In this document: positions 63,583 to 64,000 of the stretch, piece by piece
Numbering within the stretch: position 1 is the first letter of the stretch
Layout of the letters: each line of letters opens with the position of its first letter
Origin: Tubiluchus corallicola
Taxonomy: Eukaryota; Priapulida; Priapulimorpha; Priapulimorphida; Tubiluchidae
DNA: 64,000 nucleotides
Direction of reading: 5' to 3'
Assembly (NCBI GenBank): GCA_030141605.1
Contig: JAQGDQ010002389.1
Coordinates: 62,001 to 126,000, forward strand
The notes under the pieces: model-generated
What the model was told of the DNA's origin: nothing
The model's database searches: none
What the model saw: the letters and a program-made list of their open reading frames with translations, nothing else
Made by a program: the position numbers and the translations under genes

Positions 63583-64000
63583 TCACGCATGCTCACGAAA
63601 CCAACGATAAATAGATTGTGCCAGATTTTTACTGATACCGTCAACAGATTTCAAATCCTCAACGCTTGCCTGCTTTATAGATTCTACAGAACCAAAATAA
63701 TGAAGAAGTGCTTTTTTTCTCACGGAACCAATAGAAGGAATATCATCTAAAACCGACTTCCTCATTGATTTTAAACGACGAGAACGATGCGCTTTTATCG
63801 CAAAACGATGCGCTTCATCACGAAGGCGCTGTACAAAAAATAATAAACTGTCCCGCTCTCCTAAACAATCAGGCGGTAAGTCTTTATCTCGCCATATCCT
63901 TTCCTGGCCAGCATGGCGGTCCTTCCCTTTTGAGACAGCAATCACACGAATCCTCTGAATGCGAAAGCGAGCCAAAACATCATGCGCAACACGAAGATGT
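63583..64000 (-). CDS. uvrC: Excinuclease ABC subunit C (C-terminal part, truncated by window)
   Basis: About 139 residues are visible, running in frame to the right edge and beyond (upstream residues read HLRVAHDV before LARFRIQ). It contains the end of the RNase H-like 5'-incision domain (VIAVSKGKDRHAGQERIW and LRDEAHRFAIKAHR, with the catalytic Asp/His region) and the tandem helix-hairpin-helix (IPSIGSVRKKALLHYFGS and VDGISKNLAQSIYRWF). Nucleotide-excision repair nuclease. nagB follows after 90 bp. Confidence 0.93.
   Translation of the reverse strand, partial: HLRVAHDVLARFRIQRIRVIAVSKGKDRHAGQERIWRDKDLPPDCLGERDSLLFFVQRLRDEAHRFAIKAHRSRRLKSMRKSVLDDIPSIGSVRKKALLHYFGSVESIKQASVEDLKSVDGISKNLAQSIYRWFREHA

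Noticed and set aside
1-64000. tRNA, rRNA, CRISPR or prophage content
   Set aside because: No T-loop-like GTTCGA signal in the gaps, no regularly spaced repeats, and no integrase, transposase or phage genes were seen.

Overview
The window looks like a stretch of chromosome from an AT-rich, host-associated or gut-type alphaproteobacterium. The lineage call rests on a GcrA-type cell-cycle regulator, a class I lysyl-tRNA synthetase, an RHH_4-type ribbon-helix-helix protein, a CHCC zinc-finger protein, a LapB-type type I secretion ATPase and a bolA-grx4 pair. LptD and LptG show a Gram-negative outer membrane. I saw no rRNA, tRNA, CRISPR array, transposase or phage gene. I do not name a genus.

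Layout. 1-3.6 kb: a carbohydrate operon on the minus strand (GH4 alpha-galacturonidase-like enzyme and two ABC permeases, the second cut by the window edge), with an AraC-type regulator divergent to it. 3.6-7.4 kb: a type I secretion adaptor and ATPase. 7.5-17.6 kb, nearly all minus strand: YSC84 lipoprotein, histidine phosphatase, fmt, def, a DUF4139 protein, lptD, lptG, gcrA, lysK. 17.7-24.2 kb: RHH protein, formate-THF ligase, YdjM-like membrane hydrolase, M20 amidohydrolase, SLC13 permease. 24.3-33.2 kb: ilvD, glpK, htpG, a nucleosidase (minus), an M24 Xaa-Pro aminopeptidase and a PduO-type cobalamin adenosyltransferase.

33.2-35.3 kb is the most unusual stretch. A low-GC gene resembling capsule or sugar transferases sits between two copies of a ~365-bp segment. 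Each copy holds the 3' end of the adenosyltransferase gene plus the leader of the next ABC operon. The left copy keeps the intact adenosyltransferase end and a ruined ABC start; the right copy keeps a broken adenosyltransferase end and the working ABC start. This is the footprint of a duplication or single-crossover insertion.

35.3-40.5 kb: binding protein, two permeases and a GH127 glycosidase, then a 40-codon membrane peptide. 40.5-45 kb: uxaC, a uxuB-like reductase and a GabD-like aldehyde dehydrogenase (minus). With the GH4 system these suggest salvage of pectin-derived galacturonides, arabinosides and hexuronates. Neither ABC system has its own ATPase here, so a shared MsmK/UgpC-type ATPase elsewhere is likely. 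45.2-64 kb is mostly housekeeping: carA, carB, greA, recG, two paralogous outer-membrane beta-barrel genes, polA, a CHCC zinc-finger protein, gltA, bolA, grx4, a DEAD-box-family helicase, a PfkB sugar kinase, nagB and the 3' part of uvrC. The nagB-kinase pair adds amino-sugar use. A promoter-like and terminator-like pair upstream of gltA may mark a small RNA.
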